A stretch of DNA of 49,261 nucleotides from Planctomycetaceae bacterium (GCA_016795145.1 JAEUII010000373.1:1-49261), one strand, 5' to 3'. Positions 26,001 through 35,225 are shown, counted from the first letter of the stretch. Program-made: numbers and translations. The notes: generated by a model from the letters alone, not told the origin.

Positions 26001-27506
26001 CTAACGCCGCCCTTTCTTGCCTTTGTTCATTCCACCCTGCCCTTTTCCACCACCACCACCACCACCAGCGTTGCCGCCGCCGGCACCGTTAGGGCCGCCG
26101 CGAGGTCGTTCCGCATTGGGGTCGTAATTCGGATTGGCTTTGTCAGGGATTGCGGCACCGGTTTCTTTCTGCCAGTCTTGAAGGATCGCGTAAAGCTCTT
26201 TTGCCTTTGCGGGCTCAGAACGTGCCAGGTTGTTTTCTTCGTTCGGGTCATCCGCAAGGTTGTAGAGCTCCGTAGTGCCGCCGTCTTCGAAGAACTCGAT
26301 CAGCTTGTAGTCACCGACTCGAACAGCACTGGAAGGCGCGGACTTGCCGACATAACTTGGGAAGTGCCAGAACAGGCGATCTCTCTTCAGCGAGTCACCG
26401 CCTTCAATCAGGGGCATCAGGCTGATTCCGTCCTGGATCTGCTTCGATGGCGTCGGTGCTCCGGTGAGTTCAACCAGAGTTGGAAACCAGTCAACACTGC
26501 TGACAGGAACCGAACATTTGCGTCCGGGATTCTTGAGACCTGCCCAGTGCACGACCAGAGGGATTCGGATGCCGCCTTCGTACAACTGTCCCTTGCTGCC
26601 CTTCAGCGGCGCGGTGTACTGATTCGTTCCGCCGTTGTCGGACGTGAAGATGATCATCGTGTTCTGATCAATCTTTAGATCTTTCAGTTTCTGCAGAATT
26701 CGCCCGACGTTCTGATCGACAGCTTCGACGGTCGCAGCACATTCGGCGTTGTCACGTCGATCGCCGCTCGAGTCCATCTTCTGCTGATACTTCTTCAGCA
26801 AATCGGGTTTCGGGTTGTACGGAGCATGGACTGCGTGGTCAGGATAGTACGCAAAGAACGGTCGGTCCTTATTGGACTCTACAAACTCCAGCAGTGAGTC
26901 CGTCAGTCGGTCGCTGAGATAGTTTCCGTCTCCGTCAAAGTACTCGTCTTTGCCGAAGCCCAGGTTCTCCGGGAACACAACCTTGTCGAAGCCCTGACCG
27001 CCTGGAGTCACCGGGCCCGTTCGTCCTCGGCCAAGATTCCACATGCCGAAGAACGCCGTCGCATAACCCCCGGACTTCAATGATTCGGCCACTGTTGTGA
27101 TGTTCGTATTCAGTTCCGCAAGACTGTCTGCGGCCTGCAATTTATGCCACGGTGATCCCGGTGGCTGGCGAGGATCCACAACCGTGTAGATTCCATGCCT
27201 TGGCGTGTATTGCCCTGACATCAGACAGGCTCGCGTCGGCGCACAGTTCGGCGCGCTGGCATAGGCGCTAGTAAAGACGAGTCCTTCTTTGGCAAGGCGA
27301 TCAAGGTTTGGGGTTTCGATGAATGTATTGCCCATGAAGCCAACATCTCGCCATCCCATGTCGTCCATCAGGATGAAGATGACATTTGGCTTTTCGGCCG
27401 CAGATGAACTTCCCGATCCGACCAGCGCGAATAGCGCTGCGATGAGGGTTGGCAGTCCCTTCAACTTCTGAAGGAGACTCTGCTGATCGTGTTTTCGAAC
27501 GCTCAT
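26001..27506 (-). CDS. sulfatase, exported, Gly/Lys-rich tail
   Basis: A type I sulfatase that hydrolyses sulfate esters, probably from sulfated polysaccharides outside the cell. After a signal sequence (LPTLIAALFALVGSGSSSA) come the metal-binding start NVIFILMDDMGW and the maturation motif CAPTRA followed by CLMSGQ near residue 88, whose Cys becomes formylglycine. Further family motifs are GMWNLGRG, IIFTSDNGG and GSKGQLYEGGIRIPLVVHW. The C-terminus ends in a Gly run and GKGQGGMNKGKKGRR, not part of the fold. I chose ATG 27506, with GGGGAG 8 bases upstream, over a GTG three codons earlier. It is the sixth gene of the ECF-led run. A formylglycine-generating enzyme is not in the window. Confidence 0.93.
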   Translation of the reverse strand: MSVRKHDQQSLLQKLKGLPTLIAALFALVGSGSSSAAEKPNVIFILMDDMGWRDVGFMGNTFIETPNLDRLAKEGLVFTSAYASAPNCAPTRACLMSGQYTPRHGIYTVVDPRQPPGSPWHKLQAADSLAELNTNITTVAESLKSGGYATAFFGMWNLGRGRTGPVTPGGQGFDKVVFPENLGFGKDEYFDGDGNYLSDRLTDSLLEFVESNKDRPFFAYYPDHAVHAPYNPKPDLLKKYQQKMDSSGDRRDNAECAATVEAVDQNVGRILQKLKDLKIDQNTMIIFTSDNGGTNQYTAPLKGSKGQLYEGGIRIPLVVHWAGLKNPGRKCSVPVSSVDWFPTLVELTGAPTPSKQIQDGISLMPLIEGGDSLKRDRLFWHFPSYVGKSAPSSAVRVGDYKLIEFFEDGGTTELYNLADDPNEENNLARSEPAKAKELYAILQDWQKETGAAIPDKANPNYDPNAERPRGGPNGAGGGNAGGGGGGGKGQGGMNKGKKGRR

Positions 27507-27563
27507 GATGAGCACTCCCCAATCCCATTTTCTTGATGAATCACTGCCGATGTCGCCTTGCGA

Positions 27564-28802
27564 TCAATCTACTTCGTCAGGCTTCGGTTTGTTGTTGCCG
27601 CCCTTTTTGTTACCAGGCTTCTTGTCGCCAGAAGCATTCTCTGCGTCACCGCCTCCCAGATACTCCTGCTGGGCCTCCGTGAGTGAGCGCCGAACAGCTT
27701 CAAACGAACTCACCATCGAGTACTCCGACAGCACATTGGTCTGCACAAGCTGAATGGCCTGTTGTTCGATGGAACGCTCATCCAGAGTTCGGCTTCCGTG
27801 TAACTGCTGCAGACTTTGCACCAGCGACTGAGACAGGTTCTGAGACTGCTTTTCGGATCTGACGCGTGCCTTCAGAATCTGCAGCAACTCCTGATGCTGA
27901 GGCTCCGTCAGCAGAACCAGAAGGCTCGTCAGGCTGGGATCAAGGACCTCATTCTTCTTTCGCAGCTCTTTCATTTCGTCTTCGGACAGCGTTGGCTCGG
28001 GAAGCTGGCCTCCTGACATCCACAAGCCACATCGCCAGGCGAGTTGCTTCATTTCGGAGCGGATCTCCGGCGAAGAGTTTTCCAGTTCTTCATCAGCGGC
28101 TCGCAACTCCGGTTCGGCGTCTGATGAAACCAGACCGGTCCGACAGATCAGCAGGATTGCATCACGCTGCTCCGCTGTGAGTGACTTCTCGACAACAGCG
28201 AACAGCCGGGATTCGCGAATCAGGGCTTCTCCAAGGCGTCGACCCTGTTCCGCTGCGTCTTTCTTCAGGACCGCTTCTGCACTTCGGGTTTTCTGGAGCG
28301 AAGCCAGTTCGCGAATGTCCGCAAACTGTTTCTTCACCGAACTGTCAAATGTTCCCGTGGCGGCGTTGTCTGCGAGTGACGGATCCAGCAGTGTTGCCAG
28401 CTGCTTTCGCTGAGCGAGTTCGAGGCGGGCGAGAATTGCGAGCCCCAGTCGCTCGGTATCCAGCGACTGTGATCCTTCGTCCGTTTGCACTTCCGCCTTT
28501 GAAGTAAACTCCGCTGTGCTGAGGACCATCGCATTGCCCGGAATGGTGCTCTGCTGCATCCATGCTCGAGCATCTTTCGCGACCGTTGTGAGCGCCTGGA
28601 CGTCTTCGTTATTCAGTCCGCGAAATGAAGGAGGAAGATTCTCCGACAGCAGAGTCTCCCTGGAACCTTTGCCAGTGCGATTATTGCCCTGGCCCTGTTT
28701 CATTCCCTTTTGCTTCCCACCCTTCTGCGCTTCTGCCGTCGCTGATGCAATGACGCAGATCAGAATCGCGATCAGACAACGGAATTTGGAAAGGGAGAGC
28801 AT
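27564..28802 (-). CDS. exported helical hypothetical protein with Lys/Gly-rich ends
   Basis: I do not recognise this 412-residue protein. It has a signal peptide (CLIAILICVIASATAEA), then a Lys/Gly/Gln-rich segment (QKGGKQKGMKQGQG), a helical body with repeats of the type LTxxQRxxLL (SLTAEQRDAILLICRTG, LTEPQHQELLQILKARV, SLTEAQQEYLGGGD) and a second basic Gly/Asn-rich end (KKPGNKKGGNNKPKPDE). The three LT-xx-Q segments look like an internal repeat. It lies between two sulfatases on the same strand, 57 bases before the start of the second, so it is probably co-expressed with both. Its basic ends match those of its neighbours. Confidence 0.8.
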   Translation of the reverse strand: MLSLSKFRCLIAILICVIASATAEAQKGGKQKGMKQGQGNNRTGKGSRETLLSENLPPSFRGLNNEDVQALTTVAKDARAWMQQSTIPGNAMVLSTAEFTSKAEVQTDEGSQSLDTERLGLAILARLELAQRKQLATLLDPSLADNAATGTFDSSVKKQFADIRELASLQKTRSAEAVLKKDAAEQGRRLGEALIRESRLFAVVEKSLTAEQRDAILLICRTGLVSSDAEPELRAADEELENSSPEIRSEMKQLAWRCGLWMSGGQLPEPTLSEDEMKELRKKNEVLDPSLTSLLVLLTEPQHQELLQILKARVRSEKQSQNLSQSLVQSLQQLHGSRTLDERSIEQQAIQLVQTNVLSEYSMVSSFEAVRRSLTEAQQEYLGGGDAENASGDKKPGNKKGGNNKPKPDEVD

Positions 28803-28967
28803 TTGGGGCGTTCTTTGTTCTTGGTTGGTGGTTCTTGGTTTGGGGGCGGTTGGGGAAATGGTTAATGGTTAGTGGAGAATGGAAGTTGCAAAATGAGGAT
28901 GTTGGTTGTGGGCAATTTGCATTTTGCAATTTTCAATCATCAATAAGCCTTCGTCCCCTCACGCCGG

Positions 28968-29040
28968 CGTTGCCCTCCCCCGAGCTTGCTGGCGCTCGCT
29001 CGACCCCTCCCGAACTTCGTTCAGGAGGGGAGCTTGAGGG
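28968..29040. repeat. interspersed palindromic repeat (cgctcgctcgacccctcc type)
   Basis: A GC-rich palindromic stretch between a sulfatase stop and the helical protein start. A related copy in inverse orientation is at 47708-47766. Confidence 0.7.
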
Positions 29041-29042
29041 GC

Positions 29043-30539
29043 CTATTCGTTGGGCATTTTTCCTTTGCCGCCCTTCTTGTTTTTGCCGCCTTGTTTGGGC
29101 TTGTCACCGTTCATCGCTCCGCCTCGGCCGCCGCCTTTGCGTTCTGGTGCCGGCTTGCTTGGGTCGTAGTTTGGGTTCGGTGTTGGCATCTGAGCATCGA
29201 TGTCTTTCAGATAAGCCGTCAGCAGGTTGTTCATTCGCTTCGCATCGTCCGGACGCTTGGCCGCAAGGTCCGTGCGCTCGGCCAGATCGTTTGAAAGGTC
29301 GTAGAGTTCGATATGGTCGTCTTCCAGAAAGCGAATGAGCTTCAGGTCGCCGAGATAGAGTGCCGACTGTGGTCCATCGGACGCCTGATAGTGCGGAAAG
29401 TGAAATACCATCTCCCGACGCGGTCGCTGAACTTCGCCTTTTCCTCCTTGGGCCAGCAGCGGAACAATGCTGCCTCCTTCAACGGTGGCTGGAATCTCCT
29501 TCGGTGATACCCCGGCCCATTCGCAGAACGTTGGCAGCAGGTCGTATCCGACAACGCGAGTATGGCACCATGAATTTGGTGTCACTCCAGGGCCCCGTAC
29601 GATCCAGGGAACTCGAATTCCGCCTTCCCACACGCCTCCCTTGCCGCCTCGAAGAACATTCCCCTTGCCCCCGCCAGCTCCGTTGTCGGAGATGTAAATC
29701 ACGTACGTCGAATCACGAAGGCCCAGCTTGTCGATGGAATCGAGCACACGTCCGACGCCCGTGTCCAGATCTTCTGTGATGGCCGCGACTGCAACTCGTT
29801 TGTCTGTCGCACCGCCGAACGCCGTCTGATACTTCGCCATCGTTGCCTTCAGAGCATTCTCGGAGGCATGCAGAGCATTCCACGATAATTGAATGTAGAA
29901 CGGCTTCCCTTCCTTTTGACACTTAGCCATGAATTTCTCGGTTCGTTCTGCCATCCCAAAGATGTCGACAGGATTAGGATCCTGAAACTGAAACGCATTT
30001 TCGTTCCCGGTGTCGCCATCATGCTCATCGTAGCCATTGGCGCCAGGTCCGTTTCCGGAGATATGCCATTTGCCATAATGAGCTGTCGCGTAGCCGACCG
30101 ACTTCAGAAGTTCTCCGATGGTCTTTTCGGAAGATGCAATCTGCTTGATCAGCCGAGGTTCCGTCAGCTTGTGTCCTTCTTCCGGAGGAGCCGCTTTCGT
30201 CCAGTGCAGCTGAGCGGGACTCTTGCCTGTTTGAATACTGATCCGAGTCGGCGAACACACCGGCGCCGGAGAATACCCCGCGGTAAACCTCATGCCTTCC
30301 GCAGCGAGGCGTTCCAGATTGGGCGTGTGGTAAACGCTGCCTCTGGATTCCTTGAGGTCAGGATGCATCTGCACCGACGTTCCATTCCAGCCCTGATCGT
30401 CAGACATCATGAAGATGATGTTAGGACGCTCCACCGCTTCAAGACGGCCGCTGACATGAGACCCGAAAGACGTAGCGCACACGCAAACGATCGCAGTGCA
30501 AAATGTCGCCGGCGAATACTGAAGACGGATTGAATTCAT
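29043..30539 (-). CDS. sulfatase, exported, Gly/Lys-rich tail
   Basis: A second type I sulfatase of about 498 residues. The ATG at 30539 begins the signal sequence (LQYSPATFCTAIVCVCATSF); an upstream in-frame ATG at 30575 lacks support. Motifs are NIIFMMSDDQGWNG (metal ligands), CSPTRISIQTG near residue 93 (formylglycine site), HYGKWHISGNGPGANGYDEH and VIYISDNGAGGG. The tail is KKGGKGKMPNE after a Gly/Lys-rich stretch. It is only moderately similar to the sulfatase at 26001-27506, so the pair is not a recent duplication and may attack different sulfate positions. It starts after a MITE-like repeat that separates it from the 252-residue gene. Confidence 0.93.
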   Translation of the reverse strand: MNSIRLQYSPATFCTAIVCVCATSFGSHVSGRLEAVERPNIIFMMSDDQGWNGTSVQMHPDLKESRGSVYHTPNLERLAAEGMRFTAGYSPAPVCSPTRISIQTGKSPAQLHWTKAAPPEEGHKLTEPRLIKQIASSEKTIGELLKSVGYATAHYGKWHISGNGPGANGYDEHDGDTGNENAFQFQDPNPVDIFGMAERTEKFMAKCQKEGKPFYIQLSWNALHASENALKATMAKYQTAFGGATDKRVAVAAITEDLDTGVGRVLDSIDKLGLRDSTYVIYISDNGAGGGKGNVLRGGKGGVWEGGIRVPWIVRGPGVTPNSWCHTRVVGYDLLPTFCEWAGVSPKEIPATVEGGSIVPLLAQGGKGEVQRPRREMVFHFPHYQASDGPQSALYLGDLKLIRFLEDDHIELYDLSNDLAERTDLAAKRPDDAKRMNNLLTAYLKDIDAQMPTPNPNYDPSKPAPERKGGGRGGAMNGDKPKQGGKNKKGGKGKMPNE

Positions 30540-30590
30540 CGACTTGTCCTCGGTCACCTGAAAGTTGGGAAGCATCGTCAGAGTTGACTG

Positions 30591-30724
30591 GTGCTCGGTC
30601 AGAACAACGAAAACGAAGAGGGGTTCGTCATTCCCGCGCAGGCGGGAACCCAGAACGTTGCAAGCTGGGTTCCCGACTGCGCGGGAATGACGGGTAAACC
30701 CAAAATGTTGGTTTGAAAAACCAC
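30591..30724. repeat. MITE-like palindromic element, copy B
   Basis: 134 bp, from gtgctcggtcagaac to the closing aaaccac. It contains two inverted copies of a gcgcgggaatgac block. It is homologous to 33298-33425 along its whole length. It ends one base before the stop codon of the 252-residue gene. Confidence 0.75.
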
Positions 30725-31483
30725 TTAGCGACCTTTGCCTTTTCCACCTTTGCCACCACCCTTTTTGGGAGGGCTATCTGGCACGACATTGTTCAGATTC
30801 GAAAAGTCGGCTCGCAGTTTGCCATCCGGAGGACTCTTCACGACATGGCGAAACAACACCACGTTGTCGAGTTCAATGTCGTCTGACCAGATAAAGCTGG
30901 CTCCTTCGAAGTCCGTGTCAAAGTAAGGCTGCTTGGGATTCACCTGCTCCGTGGAATACTCCTTCGCGGCTTTCCACTGGCTGTCATCAAACCCTTCCGT
31001 GTACCAGTTCTCCGGAATCGGCTGGCTGACAACACGAGGATTCTTCGTGTCATGATCGATGGGTCCTGAGGAAACTGCCAAAGCCTTCCAGTTCGTGTTT
31101 GTCACGGTACCGTCCGCGAACTTCAGCACAAAGCCCGCGTCGCCGATGTTCGTGTTTGCGTACTCCATCCCCGTCTTGGGATCGGCGTTGTCTTTTGCCA
31201 TGACGGCAATCGTCATCGGATACTTCGGAAGGATGTCGACCGAGATGACGTTGTGAGGAATGAAGGAGATAGAATCAACCGCGACCAGCTCGCCATTGAT
31301 GTACATCATGAACCAGTTGTCCGCGTACATGTTGGCACGAATCGTGTCGGCCATCTCCGGCTTGCGGATCTTTGCCGACCGTTCGTCACCCGACTGCCCC
31401 GACAGGCAGGCAAACGTTCCAACGCTGCCTGCTATCACTGCCAGCACGGTCGCCACAAATCGCTGCTTCACAGAGAACACCAT
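30725..31483 (-). CDS. exported 252-aa protein, beta-rich, Gly/Lys tail
   Basis: This family is not named with confidence. A signal peptide (RFVATVLAVIAGSVGTFACL) has a Cys near the cleavage point that could be a lipoprotein site. The body is beta-rich with NMYADNWFMMYINGELVAVD, GFVLKFADGTVTNTNWKAL and YTEGFDDSQWKAAKEYS, a pattern like the carbohydrate-binding jelly-roll domains seen next to glycosidases. The end reads KKGGGKGGKGKGR. It is the first exported product after the sigma/anti-sigma pair, 3 bases from the anti-sigma stop, and so probably the most tightly co-regulated gene. Confidence 0.75.
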   Translation of the reverse strand: MVFSVKQRFVATVLAVIAGSVGTFACLSGQSGDERSAKIRKPEMADTIRANMYADNWFMMYINGELVAVDSISFIPHNVISVDILPKYPMTIAVMAKDNADPKTGMEYANTNIGDAGFVLKFADGTVTNTNWKALAVSSGPIDHDTKNPRVVSQPIPENWYTEGFDDSQWKAAKEYSTEQVNPKQPYFDTDFEGASFIWSDDIELDNVVLFRHVVKSPPDGKLRADFSNLNNVVPDSPPKKGGGKGGKGKGR

Positions 31484-31486
31484 GAT

Positions 31487-32572
31487 CTATTCCTCCTCAA
31501 CTCGGCGATCTGCCGAGTGGTGGGCTTCGTGTCCAAAAAAGTCTTCGTCAACCGATTCGTTTTCAGTCAGAGTTAGGCGAAGAGTCAGTCGGTCAGGACC
31601 GTAGGGCATCCCGATAAATCGCATCTGAAAGATCCGGCCAGATTCCGGTTCGTACAAAATCTCCACGCGAGCTGGCCCTCGCTCTCCCCGTTTCTTGATC
31701 GCGACCATCAGGCGACTTGAGGGTGATTGTTCGCTGGTCGCATCAGTGTTCGCATCATTGCTTGCCGCTTGATCCCCATCGGTTTCCGGCGTCTCTACCG
31801 GAAGCAGCTGAAGGTCGTAAGTTTGCTGCAACTGTTTCAGCGCCTCGTCGAAATGATTCAGAGGCATGGAACTTTCATGACCCGGTACGTCATGATTAAA
31901 CCGGCTCAGATCCCGACTGACTCGCACGGGACCATCCGGATTCACCGCCCAGCTCACATGTCCATCGCAGCCCGTCACGAACGGTCGACCGTCGGTCGTA
32001 AAACGCTTCAGCACAAACTCCGAAGCTCCTTTGACCCACAACGTTGCTCCCTGCATCGGCGGCTTAGGAGGCCGGTCATCTTCCAGCGTTCTTCGTCGCC
32101 GGCCCTGCGGCACAGCCGTTTCTTCAACGACGATCTGATAAGTCCGAAGGCCATTCGTTGCATTTGCCGACAGCAAGCGGCGAAGTTCCAGCGTTGCGGC
32201 GTTCGCCGAAGGAGTCGCCACACCGTTCCAGAACATCAACAGCGCGGACAGGGCGAGACTCATGACAGTGATCGCCACCAGTGGAGCCTGCCAGAAGGAT
32301 TTCCGTGAAGACCGCGAAGGCGAAAGCGAAGACGGCGACGGCGACGGCAAGCCGGAAGATTCCTCAGCGGCAGACGTCGCGGAGATTTCCGATTCCGACA
32401 TCATCGCTCGCGACTGAAACTCCGCTCGAAGCCGATCATGCAGCAGCGCGGCCGCGGCGAAGCGACGAGCATTCTCCGGGGACTGTTTGATCCAGACGAG
32501 AAGTTCCTGATGCTGCTCCTCGCTGAGCTGATCATCCAGAAAGCCATGAATGAGCTGATCACCGTTGGTCAT
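31487..32572 (-). CDS. membrane anti-sigma-like protein
   Basis: A 361-residue protein with a cytoplasmic N-terminus (LIHGFLDDQLSEEQHQELLV, FAAAALLHDRLRAEF), typical of planctomycete FecR-like anti-sigma factors. One membrane helix (APLVAITVMSLALSALLMFW) lies near residue 100, followed by a large periplasmic domain with basic and beta-rich segments (ASEFVLKRFTTDGRPFVTGC, LFRIGMPYGP-like end). Its start overlaps the sigma factor stop by four bases, the normal arrangement of ECF pairs. The protein probably holds the sigma factor at the membrane until an outside signal arrives; this is family knowledge and not shown here. The signal is unknown. Confidence 0.78.
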   Translation of the reverse strand: MTNGDQLIHGFLDDQLSEEQHQELLVWIKQSPENARRFAAAALLHDRLRAEFQSRAMMSESEISATSAAEESSGLPSPSPSSLSPSRSSRKSFWQAPLVAITVMSLALSALLMFWNGVATPSANAATLELRRLLSANATNGLRTYQIVVEETAVPQGRRRRTLEDDRPPKPPMQGATLWVKGASEFVLKRFTTDGRPFVTGCDGHVSWAVNPDGPVRVSRDLSRFNHDVPGHESSMPLNHFDEALKQLQQTYDLQLLPVETPETDGDQAASNDANTDATSEQSPSSRLMVAIKKRGERGPARVEILYEPESGRIFQMRFIGMPYGPDRLTLRLTLTENESVDEDFFGHEAHHSADRRVEEE

Positions 32573-33114
32573 GTCAGCCCGCCTTTCAGCACTCCGTCAT
32601 CAGCGGCAGTGCGTTCGAGACACAACTTCAGCTGTTCACGAATTCTCTGCAGCGCCTTGGCGACTGTATTGGCCGTGAGCCCGACAACATCTGCAATCGC
32701 TGCTGGTTTCAGATCATGAGTGTATCGAAGATCACAGAGCTTCCTGGATCGGTCATCCAGCTTCTGAACACACTCATTCAGCCGATCGACCGAATGCACA
32801 ACGTCGTCGGGAAGATCCTGAAACGCCGAACCAATGACCTCCATAAGTTCCGCACTGCAGACCAGCCGATCTCGCTGACAGCGGCGGAAGTACAGCCGAA
32901 CCTGATTCTGAGCAATCCCCAGAGCCCACGCGACAAACGGTCGATCGGGTGAATACCGACCAAACGATTCCATCACCGCGACCGCTGTTTCCTGCAGCAC
33001 GTCATCACGAGCCGAAAAGTCCCTCACCACCGACGCCACAAACGCCGACACCACCGGCTGCGCGACCGTCCAAAGCCTGGTTGCCTGTTTGATTTGTTCG
33101 TCCATGTTGGACAC
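32569..33114 (-). CDS. ECF sigma factor (planctomycete type)
   Basis: A 181-residue RNA polymerase sigma factor of the extracytoplasmic function group. Region 2 (DDVLQETAVAVMESFGRYSP, PFVAWALGIAQNQVRLYFRR) binds core polymerase and the -10 element. Region 4 (LRYTHDLKPAAIADVVGLTA, NTVAKALQRIREQLKLCL) carries the helix-turn-helix for the -35 element. It resembles the Rhodopirellula/Verrucomicrobium group of sigma-70 factors. It heads a minus-strand run of seven genes, so it likely drives its own operon through positive feedback, but I could not identify its promoter by eye. Confidence 0.92.
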   Translation of the reverse strand: MSNMDEQIKQATRLWTVAQPVVSAFVASVVRDFSARDDVLQETAVAVMESFGRYSPDRPFVAWALGIAQNQVRLYFRRCQRDRLVCSAELMEVIGSAFQDLPDDVVHSVDRLNECVQKLDDRSRKLCDLRYTHDLKPAAIADVVGLTANTVAKALQRIREQLKLCLERTAADDGVLKGGLT

Positions 33115-33297
33115 TCTTTTCCCCGTCGAAGAGTTACTGCCGTGTGAGTACTTAACCGGTTATGACGAATCATGACGGGAAATCTGGAAAGTTCCCGTGA
33201 ACAAGTGCGAAGGCAAGGTTATCTGCCGCGGTTCCGTTGCAACTTCCCCTGAGCCCGAGGCGCTAGCCGAAAACACCCCCCTGAATGAAATTCACTA

Positions 33298-33425
33298 GTG
33301 CTCTGTCAGAACAACGAAGACGGGTTCGTCATTCCCGCGCAGGCGGGAACCCAGCTTGCAACATTCTGGCTTCCCGCCTGCGCGGGAATGACTGCTAATC
33401 CCAAATTGTTGATGTGACAAACCAC
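33298..33425. repeat. MITE-like palindromic element, copy A
   Basis: 128 bp. The first 21 bases (gtgctctgtcagaacaac...) and the reverse complement of the last 21 (gtggtttgtcacatcaac...) agree at about 15 positions, so they act as terminal inverted repeats. The centre has two inverted gcgcgggaatgac blocks. No obvious target duplication. Confidence 0.75.
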
Positions 33426-33560
33426 GAGCCAATCAAGTTACCGCCTCTTGACGATGCTATGAATAGGGTGGGGAAGATCGGCGTACAGTATCGGCTAGCG
33501 CCTCGGGCTCAGTTTGGGCCGCACTCCGTTGAGGGCAGAGTGGGACTCGGCGGGGGAAAC

Positions 33561-33580
33561 GATTGAGGACAATCGTTCTA
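33561..33580. repeat. short gattgaggacaatc hairpin
   Basis: gattgaggacaatcgttcta is a small member of the GTCCTCA hairpin family seen also at 16731, 38815 and 38991. Confidence 0.6.
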
Positions 33581-33716
33581 CGATTGGGTTGCTTGTGGTT
33601 CGCAGGTGCGATGCATACGTTTACGCACTTCCGGTCGGTGGTGTTGCTCAGAGGCTTCCGACCGTTGTGCACGAATGTGAGGGATAACGCTGAGCGATCA
33701 AACGTGGACGGGTCGC

Positions 33717-35225
33717 ATGAAACGTGTCGGTATCATCGCGCTGCTGCATGAGAGTAACACGTTTCTGGATGAGCCGACGACGATTGAGCATTTCCGTTCG
33801 AATCTGCTGACTGATGGCGACGGCGTGCTGAAGGCCTTTCTAGGGTCGCCGCACGAAGTTGGTGGGTTCATTGATGTGCTCGATGCGGCCGGCGACGTGG
33901 AACCGGTTGGCCTCTTTGCGGCTCGTGCGATGCCGTTCGGCGCGATTACTCAGGCGTGCTGGAACGAACTTGTTTCACGTCTTGAATTGCAGCTTCGCAA
34001 TCATCTGCCTCTGGATGGACTGCTGGTCGCGCCGCATGGGGCGACGGTTGCCGAGTCCGAGCCGGATGCGGATGGTGACTGGCTTCAGCGAGTCCGTACG
34101 ATCGTGGGGCCATCGGTGCCCATCATCGGGACACTCGATCTTCACGCGAACGTTTCGGAAAACATGGTTGCTGCGTGCGATGCTCTGTTTGGCTATCGCA
34201 CGAATCCTCATCTCGATCAGTTTCAACGAGGACAGGATGCGGCCAGGCTCATGCTGAAAACTCTGAGAGCTGAAGCGAGCCCGAAATGTCGACTGATCCA
34301 GCTTCCTTTGTGTGTGAACATTGAACGTCAGGCAACATCTGAACCACAGGGAACGAAACTTTGGGGCCATGCGGATCGAATTCAGTCTCAACCCGGAATG
34401 GTCAGTGTCTCGTGCCTGTACGGCTTTCCGTATTCCGATGTTGCTGAAATGGGAGCATCGGTTGTCGCAGTGGCAGAACGCGACGCGTCACTGGCGGAAC
34501 TCGCAGCACATGAGATGGCGCGAATCTGGTGGGACAGTCGCGAGGAGTTTCGCGGACAGCTCATTTCGGTGTCCGACGGAATTCAGCAAGCCCTGAAAGT
34601 GCGTGAAGCCGATTCGACTCGTCCCGTGGGACTGCTCGAAATGGGCGACAACGTTGGAGGAGGCAGTCCTGGCGATGGAACCTGGATTGCTCATGGCTGG
34701 ATCCATGAAGGCCGCGGCCCTTTGCTGACTGTCATTGCGGATGCAGAAGCCGTTCGGTTGGCGACAGCGGCAGGAGTCAAGGGGCAGTTCGCTGCCGCCA
34801 TCGGAGGACGACGGGATCCTACGCGTCATGGTCCTTCGCTGCAGGACACATGGACCGTGTTGAGTATGACCGACGGACGGTTCTCTGAATCAGAAGCACG
34901 GCATGGCGGGTATTCCAAATTTGATCAGGGACCGACGGCCGTTCTGCAAGGAACGACGACTGGCATTACTGTGATTGCGACGACACTGCGAGTTGCTCCT
35001 TTGAGCCTGCAGCAGGTTTTGTCACAGAACGTCCGTCCTTCTGACTTCGCAGCGATCGTTCTGAAAGGCGTCCACGCACCGGTCGCCGCGTATGCTCCTG
35101 TGTGCAGTCAGCTGATTCGAATCAACACGGATGGTGTGACGACAGCCGACGCGGCAAGTCTGACGTTTTCTCATCGCCGCCGTCCCATGGAACCGTTTGA
35201 GACGATCGGACACTGGCAACCATGA
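33717..35225 (+). CDS. M81 family (MlrC-like) metallopeptidase
   Basis: A 502-residue cytoplasmic protein of the M81 family, named for microcystinase C (MlrC), which finishes breakdown of linear peptides. Motifs are GIIALLHESNTFLDEPTT at the start, LLVAPHGATVAESEPDADGD, IIGTLDLHANVSENM (metal-binding Asp/His) and LLEMGDNVGGGSPGDGTW in the C-terminal DUF domain. The true substrate in planctomycetes is unknown; many family members probably hydrolyse small amide compounds. It overlaps the MFS gene by four bases (ATGA), so import by the transporter and hydrolysis by this enzyme form a likely two-step pathway. Confidence 0.9.
   Translation: MKRVGIIALLHESNTFLDEPTTIEHFRSNLLTDGDGVLKAFLGSPHEVGGFIDVLDAAGDVEPVGLFAARAMPFGAITQACWNELVSRLELQLRNHLPLDGLLVAPHGATVAESEPDADGDWLQRVRTIVGPSVPIIGTLDLHANVSENMVAACDALFGYRTNPHLDQFQRGQDAARLMLKTLRAEASPKCRLIQLPLCVNIERQATSEPQGTKLWGHADRIQSQPGMVSVSCLYGFPYSDVAEMGASVVAVAERDASLAELAAHEMARIWWDSREEFRGQLISVSDGIQQALKVREADSTRPVGLLEMGDNVGGGSPGDGTWIAHGWIHEGRGPLLTVIADAEAVRLATAAGVKGQFAAAIGGRRDPTRHGPSLQDTWTVLSMTDGRFSESEARHGGYSKFDQGPTAVLQGTTTGITVIATTLRVAPLSLQQVLSQNVRPSDFAAIVLKGVHAPVAAYAPVCSQLIRINTDGVTTADAASLTFSHRRRPMEPFETIGHWQP

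Larger units (their letters stand above)
33115..33716. other. divergent intergenic region with MITE and hairpin
   Basis: Lies between the ECF sigma gene (minus) and the M81 gene (plus). It holds the MITE-like repeat at 33298-33425 and a GTCCTCA-type hairpin at 33561-33580. It must contain the promoters for both directions; none could be placed with confidence. Confidence 0.55.

Noticed and set aside
34000..34400. Antisense open frame inside the M81 gene
   Set aside because: The plus-strand M81 motifs are unambiguous; the minus-strand frame has no recognisable features.
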